Below are positions 34,361 to 41,543 of a stretch of DNA of 64,000 bases, piece by piece. A model generated the notes under the pieces. That model worked only from the letters and a program-made list of their open reading frames with translations. It was not told the DNA's origin and did not search any database. Origin of the DNA: Sphingobium boeckii. Its GTDB lineage: Bacteria; Pseudomonadota; Alphaproteobacteria; Sphingomonadales; Sphingomonadaceae. A program made the translations under genes and the position numbers. The first letter of the stretch is position 1; each line of letters opens with the position of its first letter. Where the stretch lies: NCBI RefSeq assembly GCF_014199215.1, contig NZ_JACIJC010000001.1, positions 994,001 through 1,058,000 of the forward strand, given 5' to 3'.

Positions 34361-35449
34361 ATGAAATCATCGACTTTCTTCGCTCTGGTTTTGGTTATCG
34401 GGAGCCCGGCGCATGAGGCTGGCGCTCAGCTTGCGGTTCCAGTGGCAGCTTCGGAATTCGCAGCTCAAAAACCTGCACCTGCGCCTGATTACGCTCTCTC
34501 AACATCATGGGCTGCGGGTTCGGCGGGTGCTGGGGCTAGCGTTGCGGTGCCAGCGGGCGCATCGCCCGCCGCTACAGATCCCGCCATCGATGTCTTTTAT
34601 ATTCATCCCACGACCTTCCAGAGCAAGACTATCTGGAATCAGGATGTCGCCGACACGGAGGTAAATGCATGGACAGACGCCAGTGTGATGGCGCGGCAGG
34701 CGAGTGCTTTCAATGGATGTTGTCGCATTTATGCGCCGCGCTATCGACAGGCATCCATGCGTGGCGACTATCGCAATTTGGCGCTCGATCTAGCATATGG
34801 TGATATCGAGCGCGCCTTTGATTATTACATCAAAAACATCAGCCATGGTCGACCTTTCATTCTCGCCGGGCATAGCCAAGGCGGTTATATGGTTGCCGAA
34901 TTGCTGGAGAAGCGGATCGACGGCACTGCGCTCCAAGGGCGTATGGTCGCCGCGTACGTGATTGGGATAAATCTGGTCGAGGGCGATTTCCCGCGTCGTT
35001 ACAAGCACATTCCAATTTGTGACACGCCTTCGCAAACAGGGTGCACCGTCCAGTGGAACTCAGTTCTGCCCACCGCTGATCTGGCTGCTATTGCCAAACA
35101 ATATGAGAAGCCGTTCGTGGACAAATACGGTGATCTGTCGACCAAGCGGACGCTCTGCATCAATCCGATAACGTTTGACCGGGCGATTCCGATTGCTGGA
35201 AAAGAACTGAGTCGGGGCGCGGCACCAGGCGATCCGGGCGAAGGCACCATCCGCCCGTTAGTACCAATGGCGGTGTCGGCGCGTTGCGATCATGGCCTGT
35301 TGGTCGTTGATCCCGATCCTGCGCTGGACCTGAAGCCGTTGCCGGGCGGCGTCATGCATTATCATGACTTCGGTCTGTTTTATGCCGATGTCCGCGATAA
35401 TGCGATACTGCGAACACTGTCGTATCTGCGCGCGCACGCTAGAGATTGA
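34361..35449 (+). CDS. DUF3089 family secreted alpha/beta-hydrolase-like protein
   Basis: 362 aa with a signal peptide (MKSSTFFALVLVIGS, to about AGAQ). An ATG at 34343 is a possible alternative start. The core has DVFYIHPTT, then the nucleophile elbow GHSQGG (about residues 174-179) and a late His (MHYHDFGLFY). This suits DUF3089, an alpha/beta-hydrolase-like family of unknown substrate. It likely acts in the periplasm on esters or lactones. It faces the minus-strand VOC, dioxygenase and hydrolase genes. Confidence 0.82.
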   Translation: MKSSTFFALVLVIGSPAHEAGAQLAVPVAASEFAAQKPAPAPDYALSTSWAAGSAGAGASVAVPAGASPAATDPAIDVFYIHPTTFQSKTIWNQDVADTEVNAWTDASVMARQASAFNGCCRIYAPRYRQASMRGDYRNLALDLAYGDIERAFDYYIKNISHGRPFILAGHSQGGYMVAELLEKRIDGTALQGRMVAAYVIGINLVEGDFPRRYKHIPICDTPSQTGCTVQWNSVLPTADLAAIAKQYEKPFVDKYGDLSTKRTLCINPITFDRAIPIAGKELSRGAAPGDPGEGTIRPLVPMAVSARCDHGLLVVDPDPALDLKPLPGGVMHYHDFGLFYADVRDNAILRTLSYLRAHARD

Positions 35450-35704
35450 CTGCAGCGGCGTCCAAACAACCTGCGATGGCTGTCTCGATGTCTACGGTCA
35501 ACACGCGTCATGCCTGATTGTGTGCATCCCCAAAATTTCGCTGTTGTATGACCAAGTGATCACGTTGGGCAGTGTCTACCGTCTTGACCTTCCAATGGAC
35601 GCGAAACCTGACGAACTGGAGTAGCTTCCCGATGCATACCACGGGTCACTTTTCAGCAGCAATCAACAAACAATCTTAAGACCCCAATCGGTCCAAAAGG
35701 CTCA

Positions 35705-36724
35705 TTATTTTGCAGCATCCTCGATCAATTCCACGCGGTTTCCATTAAGATCCAGCACCGTCGCGGCGCGGGCTTTTCCATACAGCGCGATGGGAGGTGT
35801 CAGGAACTGGACTTTCAGTAAATCCAAATTGGCAACCGCAAAGCTCGTCATCGCGTTGCCAGGTGGCAATTGTCCGTTGCCGTGCGGACGGGGCACAAGC
35901 TGCAACGGGTTTTCCTCGAACTGGATAAAGTTCGCGCGCTCATTTGCTAACAGGAGCGTGTTGGGCATTGTCGCGCCCGTCGTCGACCCCGGAACAGGCC
36001 GTTGCAGCACGTCAGTCTTCATCAATCCAAATGCCTTGGCATACCAATCGCGCAATTGCAGAATGTTTGGACCCGACACCCACACAAGATGCGGGCGTCC
36101 GACCCGGCCGCCGGGCGCAGGCAGATAGGATTTGCTGCGATCCCCCGTTTCGCAGGTTAAGAATAGCATCTCCTCCGCGGGGCCTGAAACATCCATCGAG
36201 AACACGCTCGGATACGCTTTCACCGGTGGGTGGGGCGCGTTGATCGGTCGAAACGGCGATCCCTGCAGCAGCGCGTACATCGCGTTGTCGCTGTCGACCA
36301 TGAACTCGAACCCGTTCCATCCAGCCGTTGTCGATCGTTTGAAGCTGGGGACCGGATCAATACCGACGATGCGGACGAACACGTCCGCATAACCTACCGA
36401 GCTGAGCAGAAAGAAGGGGCGTCCCGCGCTACCCGGCGCCCCCCAGCTGATGGCCAACTCGTGCGAAACCAAACCGCTTTCGCGCAGTCGATAATCCAGC
36501 CATTTCGCATAGAGGTCGGCAATGGCGCCCGGGTTGCTGGCACCGATCGTGACGATCTTAATCCGTAGCAATGCGGGCGGAACTTCGACCAGCGGCTGAC
36601 CCAGGGCATTCGTCGCACCGCTCGCAATTGCGGCGGCCAGGCCGGCTGCCCCCCACAAGACCCTGCGCCGCGTTTGGCCGAAACCTGCAGTGTCGACGGT
36701 ATCGTTGATGGAGGCTTTCATCAT
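35705..36724 (-). CDS. VOC (glyoxalase-like) family protein with Tat-type signal
   Basis: 339 aa. An N-terminal QTRRRVLWGAAGLAAA is a twin-arginine-like signal. Two VOC-like repeats follow: IKIVTIGASNPGAIADLYAK (about 52) and HLVWVSGPNILQLRDWYAKA (about 205), ending AATVLDLNGNRVELIED with a Glu ligand position. It is a clear paralogue of the VOC protein at 40478 (shared SWGAP, GWN and GSPF landmarks). Members may be metal-dependent dioxygenases, isomerases or binding proteins; the substrate is unknown. It is co-oriented with, and 50 bp downstream of, the dioxygenase gene. Confidence 0.78.
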   Translation of the reverse strand: MMKASINDTVDTAGFGQTRRRVLWGAAGLAAAIASGATNALGQPLVEVPPALLRIKIVTIGASNPGAIADLYAKWLDYRLRESGLVSHELAISWGAPGSAGRPFFLLSSVGYADVFVRIVGIDPVPSFKRSTTAGWNGFEFMVDSDNAMYALLQGSPFRPINAPHPPVKAYPSVFSMDVSGPAEEMLFLTCETGDRSKSYLPAPGGRVGRPHLVWVSGPNILQLRDWYAKAFGLMKTDVLQRPVPGSTTGATMPNTLLLANERANFIQFEENPLQLVPRPHGNGQLPPGNAMTSFAVANLDLLKVQFLTPPIALYGKARAATVLDLNGNRVELIEDAAK

Positions 36725-36774
36725 GTGTCCGTCCGATGTTTGGAGAAGAGTGTGCGGCGCGTCATCGCGGCGCA

Positions 36775-37656
36775 TCAGGGCGTCTCGGCTGCTTCCCGAA
36801 TGTCACCGGCAACAGATGCGCCCGTCCAGACGCGCGGCTCATCAGCGGGCCGCGCCCATATCACAGGCAGTTCGGCGCTCGGCGCTGGATGCACGCCGGC
36901 TGGCATGGCTTGCACATTGACCCCGGCGATCGCTGTCAGACCAATTGCCGGACACCAATAGCTGTCGTCGCCGATCGTTCGCACGGCAAGTCCGGTGCGC
37001 GGCAGATGATCCGAATCATTGCCCTTCGAATAATGCGGGATGTCGACATGAAACAGCACAGCATCGCCGGGCTGGAGATCCCAGGTGACAAACTTGAATG
37101 GGAAATCCGGATCGTCGCGCTGCGCCTCGAAGTCCGGAAAGCAGAAAGCGCCGTCGCCAGCAGGGCCGAAGCGCGATCCGGTCTCGATGCAAAACTTGTG
37201 ATAGCCTGCGACGAATTCGATGCGGCCATTTTCCTTGTTCACAGGGGTCAGCGCGATCCAAATATTGGGTATCATCGTCCCCGTAAAGGGCCAGAGGTGA
37301 TCGGCATGCCACTGCATAATGCTTGGCGATTTCGCGGGTTTGTGGAACAGATGATCGTGAAATATCTGAATGGTATCAGCCTCTATTACACGACCGACGA
37401 TCTCACCAACCGGGGAGTTCATTACGAAATCCCGGAACGGCCCGTTTTCGCGCCACAGGAAGGAAACCGAAGTCATCGCGCCGTGCGAAGGGCCAGTCTG
37501 TCCATATGCCTGCGGATCGGCGATCACATCCTGCGCGCCGGATTTCAGCGCTTCGATCCACTCTGCATCGAACATCTGGCGCAGGCAAACAACGCCGTCC
37601 TGACGATAGGTTGCTATGTGTTCGGCGGTGATCGGATTAAGGGGATACTTGTTCAA
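36775..37656 (-). CDS. Phytanoyl-CoA dioxygenase family (Fe(II)/2-oxoglutarate) enzyme
   Basis: 293 aa. The family core is visible: the iron-binding HxD in MQWHADHLWPF (about 115) and the distal His in AVLFHVDIPHYSKGN (about 206), with an Arg in RTGLAVRTIGDD for 2-oxoglutarate. ENGRIEFVAGYHK is a typical segment before the distal part. It probably hydroxylates a small molecule in the cytoplasm, since no signal peptide is present. It is the middle gene of a minus-strand trio with the alpha/beta hydrolase and VOC genes. Confidence 0.87.
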   Translation of the reverse strand: MNKYPLNPITAEHIATYRQDGVVCLRQMFDAEWIEALKSGAQDVIADPQAYGQTGPSHGAMTSVSFLWRENGPFRDFVMNSPVGEIVGRVIEADTIQIFHDHLFHKPAKSPSIMQWHADHLWPFTGTMIPNIWIALTPVNKENGRIEFVAGYHKFCIETGSRFGPAGDGAFCFPDFEAQRDDPDFPFKFVTWDLQPGDAVLFHVDIPHYSKGNDSDHLPRTGLAVRTIGDDSYWCPAIGLTAIAGVNVQAMPAGVHPAPSAELPVIWARPADEPRVWTGASVAGDIREAAETP

Positions 37657-37698
37657 AATCAGACTCCGGAAATCAAGGAAAGCTGAGTGGCTTCGCCT

Positions 37699-38619
37699 TC
37701 AGCCAGTGTCGAGAAAGCTCTTCAGCACAGCAGCGGTGGCAGACGGATTGTCCTGCATTACGAAGGCACCCGAATCGGGTACGAAGCGCGTCTGCGCGTT
37801 TTTTAAGGCACCTTCTGCGCCAGCTCGAAACGTCAGATAAGCGTTCGGTTGATCGCCATAGAGGAGCAGCGTTGGCGCACTTATGCGCGTAAGCAGATGC
37901 TTGATGTCGGTGATAAGCACCCCGCGCTCCGAAGGCTGTATCCAACGGCCCGCGCGGCGGCGGCTCGCATTCTGTTCAGCGGCGATCGGCCCGGCATGGA
38001 TCAACCCCATCATCTTGGCCGATATGCTGGCATCCACCGGCAGAGGATCCCCCTGTGGCGTGAAAATCGCCTTTTCGGGCTCGTCGATCAAAGTGGCGAT
38101 TTCTGCGAGAGTGTGCGCACGGGGCAGCGCGCACGAGACCAACGTCAGGCTGCGGACGCGATCGGGAAAAAAGGCGGTGAGCGGCACCGAGACACAGCCT
38201 CCGAGCGAGGTCCCGATCAGATCGATTTGGGAGATGCCCATCTCGTCGAGCGCGCCAACCAATAAAGCCGCAGTCTCCGACAGCGACTGGATATAGGGCG
38301 CATTACCCAGCCATCGCGAGTCGCCATGGCCGGGAAGGTCGAAAGCGATTACGCGGCGCCCCTCTGCCAGTGCCGGCGCGACGAAGCGCCAATCCGCAAC
38401 CCAGCCGCCGAGCTTATGCAACAGGACGACTGGCGGCCGGGTGGAGGCGGGGTCACCCAACGTCACATAATGCAACACGCCGCCGGCGCGTTGCAGCAGA
38501 CCGCTGCTGGTCCATGGCCCCTTGGCCGGTTCCGAAAAGGCGACCTGCGCGGCGGCACCGTGCGTGCAGACGGCGGCCGCGGCCATAGCCCCGAGACTGA
38601 AGGTGCGGCGATCAATCAT
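37699..38619 (-). CDS. Exported alpha/beta hydrolase
   Basis: 306 aa with a signal sequence (MIDRRTFSLGAMAAAAVCTH, Tat-like RR). The fold is clear: LHKLGGW oxyanion region, FDLPGHGDS, nucleophile elbow GTSLGG (about residue 138), and TLLLYGD near the acid position. At the usual C-terminal His place the sequence reads VPDSGAFVMQDNPSA, where Ser-Gly replaces the expected Gly-His, so the catalytic His may be missing or elsewhere. It is the first gene of the minus-strand trio; a broken copy lies at 40021-40368. Confidence 0.85.
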   Translation of the reverse strand: MIDRRTFSLGAMAAAAVCTHGAAAQVAFSEPAKGPWTSSGLLQRAGGVLHYVTLGDPASTRPPVVLLHKLGGWVADWRFVAPALAEGRRVIAFDLPGHGDSRWLGNAPYIQSLSETAALLVGALDEMGISQIDLIGTSLGGCVSVPLTAFFPDRVRSLTLVSCALPRAHTLAEIATLIDEPEKAIFTPQGDPLPVDASISAKMMGLIHAGPIAAEQNASRRRAGRWIQPSERGVLITDIKHLLTRISAPTLLLYGDQPNAYLTFRAGAEGALKNAQTRFVPDSGAFVMQDNPSATAAVLKSFLDTG

Positions 38620-38902
38620 GGGCTTCCTTATAGAGGCGTTGAATTCGGACCGGCGCCTAGTGACTCGGCAGTGGCGATGTGATCGCGTTGGCCGTCAACC
38701 AACAACGATATCTTGCTTTTTCACCTCGAAACGCTGCGGGCACCAAGCCCCTTGGCCGACACGCTATGGCAACGACCCCAAGCATCAAACAGCGCAATTG
38801 GAGCTGACCGAATATCGGTCGAATCTCAATCAGCGCGTGTAACGGCTCGCCACTTGGATAGTTTCAGTGTTGCCAAGGGGTTTGGTGACAGGGGGAAATT
38901 GG
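38620..38902. other. Divergent intergenic region
   Basis: Holds the promoters of the minus-strand hydrolase operon and the plus-strand PepSY gene. No clear promoter or repeat could be picked out; the 38820-38900 part is AT-richer. Confidence 0.4.
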
Positions 38903-40021
38903 ATGGCGTGGTTGCACAAAACCATAGGGCTCATCTTCGGCGCTTGGCTGATGCTGATGGGGCTCACGGGTACGATTCTCGCTTTCTATCCTGAGATCGA
39001 CAGCATGTTGAATGCCCGCGAGATGCGGGTCGCTCAGTTCGAGCAGCACCCCGACATCGACGCGATGAGTATGGTCGTCGCGGCTGCCTATCCGAGCCGC
39101 ACGATTCTCTCCATCGAGCGGTATGGGATCAGCGACCTGGAGAGCTTTCCCTTCCTGCTGACCGAACCGCACGCACCAGGCGCGATATTCAGTCCCGAGC
39201 CTCGGCTTGAAGTGTTCGTCGATCCGACCAGTCATGCGATTCTGGGGCAGCGCGCCTATTGGACTTGGTTCAGGCTGATTCGATCGTTCCATATGGAACT
39301 GCTGTTTCCAGGGCTTGGCGAACGGATCGTCGGCGTGTTGGGTATTTTCCTGTTGGTCACGGTGGTCGCCGGCACGACGATGTGGTGGCGCCAGAGCAAG
39401 AAGCGACTGGGCAAGGCGCTCAAACTGCGCCTCAAAGGCCCGCGCCCTATGATGTATCGCAACATCCATACCGTCGGCGGCATCTATGTTGCCCTGTTCC
39501 TGCTCGTGCAGGGGGTGAGCGGCGCGCTCGCGGCCAATCTGTTCCCGGCCCAAATGGCGATCGCCGCTATGTTCGCGCCGAAGCAGAGCGCACCGATATC
39601 TCCACCGCCATCGGCTGCGCCGCCCAAGCCAATGGCGGCCAACCGGGCGCGCGACATCGCGATCGCCCATCACCCTGATTCTGCGATAATCCAAGTGCAG
39701 TTCCCGGCACCGGGCTTCAATCTCTATTCGGTGCGGCTCTTTCCGCGCGATCAGCCAAAGACGCAGTTCACTAGGCAATATATGATGGATGCCACCTCTG
39801 GCACAATCGTCATGGATTTTGATCCTGCCAATCAGGGGGCGTTCCAGAAATTCTTCGGTGCATGGATGATCTGGATACACAATGGGCGCTTCTTCGGGGT
39901 CATCGGGCAAGTGATCTTGATCGCCGCAGGCACGATGCTGGCGCTGCTGTTCCCGACAGGCGCCTATATGTGGCTACGCAAGCGCAAGTTTGGGCAGAAG
40001 CGCACGAAGGTGGCGGCATGA
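38903..40021 (+). CDS. PepSY-associated transmembrane protein (PiuB-like)
   Basis: 372 aa. Start ATG 38903 follows GGGGGAAA; the open frame upstream is not family-like. It has four hydrophobic segments: IGLIFGAWLMLMGLTGTILAF near residue 8, VVGVLGIFLLVTVVAG-like near 150, TVGGIYVALFLLVQGVSGAL near 195, and FGVIGQVILIAAGTMLALLF near 330. This is the PepSY_TM arrangement of inner-membrane proteins found with TonB receptors and iron or haem uptake. Here it neighbours a TonB receptor gene and may supply reduction or transport across the inner membrane. Confidence 0.83.
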   Translation: MAWLHKTIGLIFGAWLMLMGLTGTILAFYPEIDSMLNAREMRVAQFEQHPDIDAMSMVVAAAYPSRTILSIERYGISDLESFPFLLTEPHAPGAIFSPEPRLEVFVDPTSHAILGQRAYWTWFRLIRSFHMELLFPGLGERIVGVLGIFLLVTVVAGTTMWWRQSKKRLGKALKLRLKGPRPMMYRNIHTVGGIYVALFLLVQGVSGALAANLFPAQMAIAAMFAPKQSAPISPPPSAAPPKPMAANRARDIAIAHHPDSAIIQVQFPAPGFNLYSVRLFPRDQPKTQFTRQYMMDATSGTIVMDFDPANQGAFQKFFGAWMIWIHNGRFFGVIGQVILIAAGTMLALLFPTGAYMWLRKRKFGQKRTKVAA

Positions 40022-40368
40022 TGGCGGCATTGAAAATGCTTCTCGGCCCGTGGCGCAAGACTGCCACCCTCAAACGCGCGGGCGGCGTGTACATTTCGCC
40101 GAACTGGGTCAGGACACAGCAGAGGGTCCGACTCCAGCCCTCAGAGCGTGGTGATGGTTTGGTCGACATCCAGGCACTGATGCGGCGGATCGAGGCATCG
40201 ACCTTGCTGCTCTATGGCGACCGCGACCCGACTGATAGCCACTGGGCCACGGACGTCGGTGCCGCACTGAGGCATGGTGGCACGCAATATGTTCCTCATT
40301 CCGGGAGTTTCGTTCTGCAGTAAATCCCTGTGGAGACCGCCAACATCCTGAACTTTTTCCTCAAGTGA
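40021..40368 (+). pseudogene. Alpha/beta hydrolase 3' fragment with an in-frame stop
   Basis: The frame after the PepSY stop carries VRLQPSERGDGLVDI then RRIEASTLLLYGDRDPTDS and YVPHSGSFVLQ. It closely parallels the C-terminal third of the hydrolase at 37699-38619 (IQPSERGVLITDI, PTLLLYGDQPN, FVPDSGAFVMQ). TAA at 40321 interrupts it, and the same frame continues IPVETANILNFFLK to TGA at 40366-40368, matching the paralogue's end. So this is a remnant of a second copy with no nucleophile region. Confidence 0.68.
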
Positions 40369-40438
40369 ACACTAAATCTCCAGACAGATTACTTAACCAA
40401 AACTTACTGCTCAAAAAAATAGACCGATATCAACAATT

Positions 40439-40457
40439 CTTTGGACGTCGTCCAAAG
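40439..40457. promoter_or_regulatory. Palindromic operator candidate before the VOC gene
   Basis: CTTTGGACG-T-CGTCCAAAG, a perfect palindrome with 9-bp arms, ends 20 bp before the VOC start codon. It contains TGGAC and GTCCA half-sites similar in layout to IclR-family sites; an IclR gene closes this module. Confidence 0.5.
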
Positions 40458-40477
40458 ACAAGGTGGGATTTTGCCTT

Positions 40478-41467
40478 ATGAAGCGTCGTGATTTCATCAC
40501 AACTGCAGCGGCCGCGGCCACGATCGGCGGCCTATTAACCAGGGCAGGCGCCGCGACCATGCCTGTCGCCGCCCAATCCCCCAGGCTCGGCGCATTGCGC
40601 GCGGTCACCATTCCCGCGCCCGATCTCGACTTTATCGAAAAGGCATATCGCACCTACTTGGGCTATCAAACCGTCTGGCGCGGCACCGTGCCGGCGGAGA
40701 CTGCGCGGTCGTGGGGCGCACCCGCGATCGCCGGCAAACGCGTCGTGGTCATGGCACCATCGAGCGGTGACCCAACCTATCTCCGCTTCGTCGAGCAGGC
40801 ACTCCCCTCCAGCTATCGTCCGCTTACGACATATGGCTGGAATGCCGCCGAACTCCTAGTGGCGGATGCCGATGCTCTGGGCGAACGGCTCAAGGGATCG
40901 CCATTCGATATTATCGGTGCGCCGCGCATGCTCGATGGCTGGCCCACGGCGAAAGCAATGCAAGTCGTCGGTCCGGCAAAGGAAGTGCTATACTTTACAC
41001 ATTTCGGGCCCGACCCGAAGCAGCCCGAACTCTATGTACCGCCGAAAGCGTTCGTCGACTATTGCTTTGTCGCAATTGTCGGCACTCCCGACATGGATGC
41101 CGCCGTCGCCAATTATGCGAGCAAATTCTCGACGACTTCCTACGGCACGTTCGACATTGCCAACATCATTATTTCGAATGCGAACGGCCTGCCCGCCGAC
41201 ACGCGGCACAAGCTCAACACCGTCAAGCTCGACAACGGTCGGATGATCGAAGTCGATCAATTCCCGAGCGTCGCCAAGTTTCGCGCCAAGCCCAAGGGCG
41301 GCCTCCCGCCCGGCATCGCGCTGGTGACCTTCGACTACACTGGCGGCGATGGCGATCTGAACTGGGTAGGCAAGGCACCGGCCAGCACAATGCCGCCAGT
41401 TGGTGGGCATTCGACGTCAGTCCTTCTCGGAACGGTAGGAGAAATCATCGAGGTTATTCGAGCCTAG
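40478..41467 (+). CDS. VOC family protein with Tat-type signal (paralogue)
   Basis: 329 aa from ATG 40478: MKRRDFITTAAAAATIGGLL is a twin-arginine-like signal. The body shares landmarks with the VOC protein at 35705-36724: IPAPDLDFIEKAYRTYLGY, RSWGAPAIAG, TTYGWNAAE, LKGSPFDIIG. A second repeat is VAIVGTPDMDAAVANY. It ends GTVGEIIEVIRA with the C-terminal Glu. It is probably periplasmic. It lies under a perfect palindrome and 76 bp before the TonB receptor gene, so the two may be one operon for uptake and conversion of the same compound. Confidence 0.78.
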   Translation: MKRRDFITTAAAAATIGGLLTRAGAATMPVAAQSPRLGALRAVTIPAPDLDFIEKAYRTYLGYQTVWRGTVPAETARSWGAPAIAGKRVVVMAPSSGDPTYLRFVEQALPSSYRPLTTYGWNAAELLVADADALGERLKGSPFDIIGAPRMLDGWPTAKAMQVVGPAKEVLYFTHFGPDPKQPELYVPPKAFVDYCFVAIVGTPDMDAAVANYASKFSTTSYGTFDIANIIISNANGLPADTRHKLNTVKLDNGRMIEVDQFPSVAKFRAKPKGGLPPGIALVTFDYTGGDGDLNWVGKAPASTMPPVGGHSTSVLLGTVGEIIEVIRA

Positions 41468-41470
41468 GCA

Positions 41471-41490
41471 CGGTCGACGTCTGTCGACCG
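41471..41490. repeat. Inverted repeat between the VOC and TonB genes
   Basis: CGGTCGAC-GTCT-GTCGACCG, perfect 8-bp arms and a 4-nt loop, 3 bp after the VOC stop. There is no T run, so it may be an mRNA-processing hairpin or an operator rather than a terminator. Confidence 0.4.
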
Positions 41491-41543
41491 CAAGAACCCG
41501 GGCCGAACTTACACAATAACACCAAGGATAAAGGGAAATTATA

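Noticed and set aside
35364-35624. 86-codon plus-strand frame
   Set aside because: Begins inside the DUF3089 gene in another frame and has no family resemblance.
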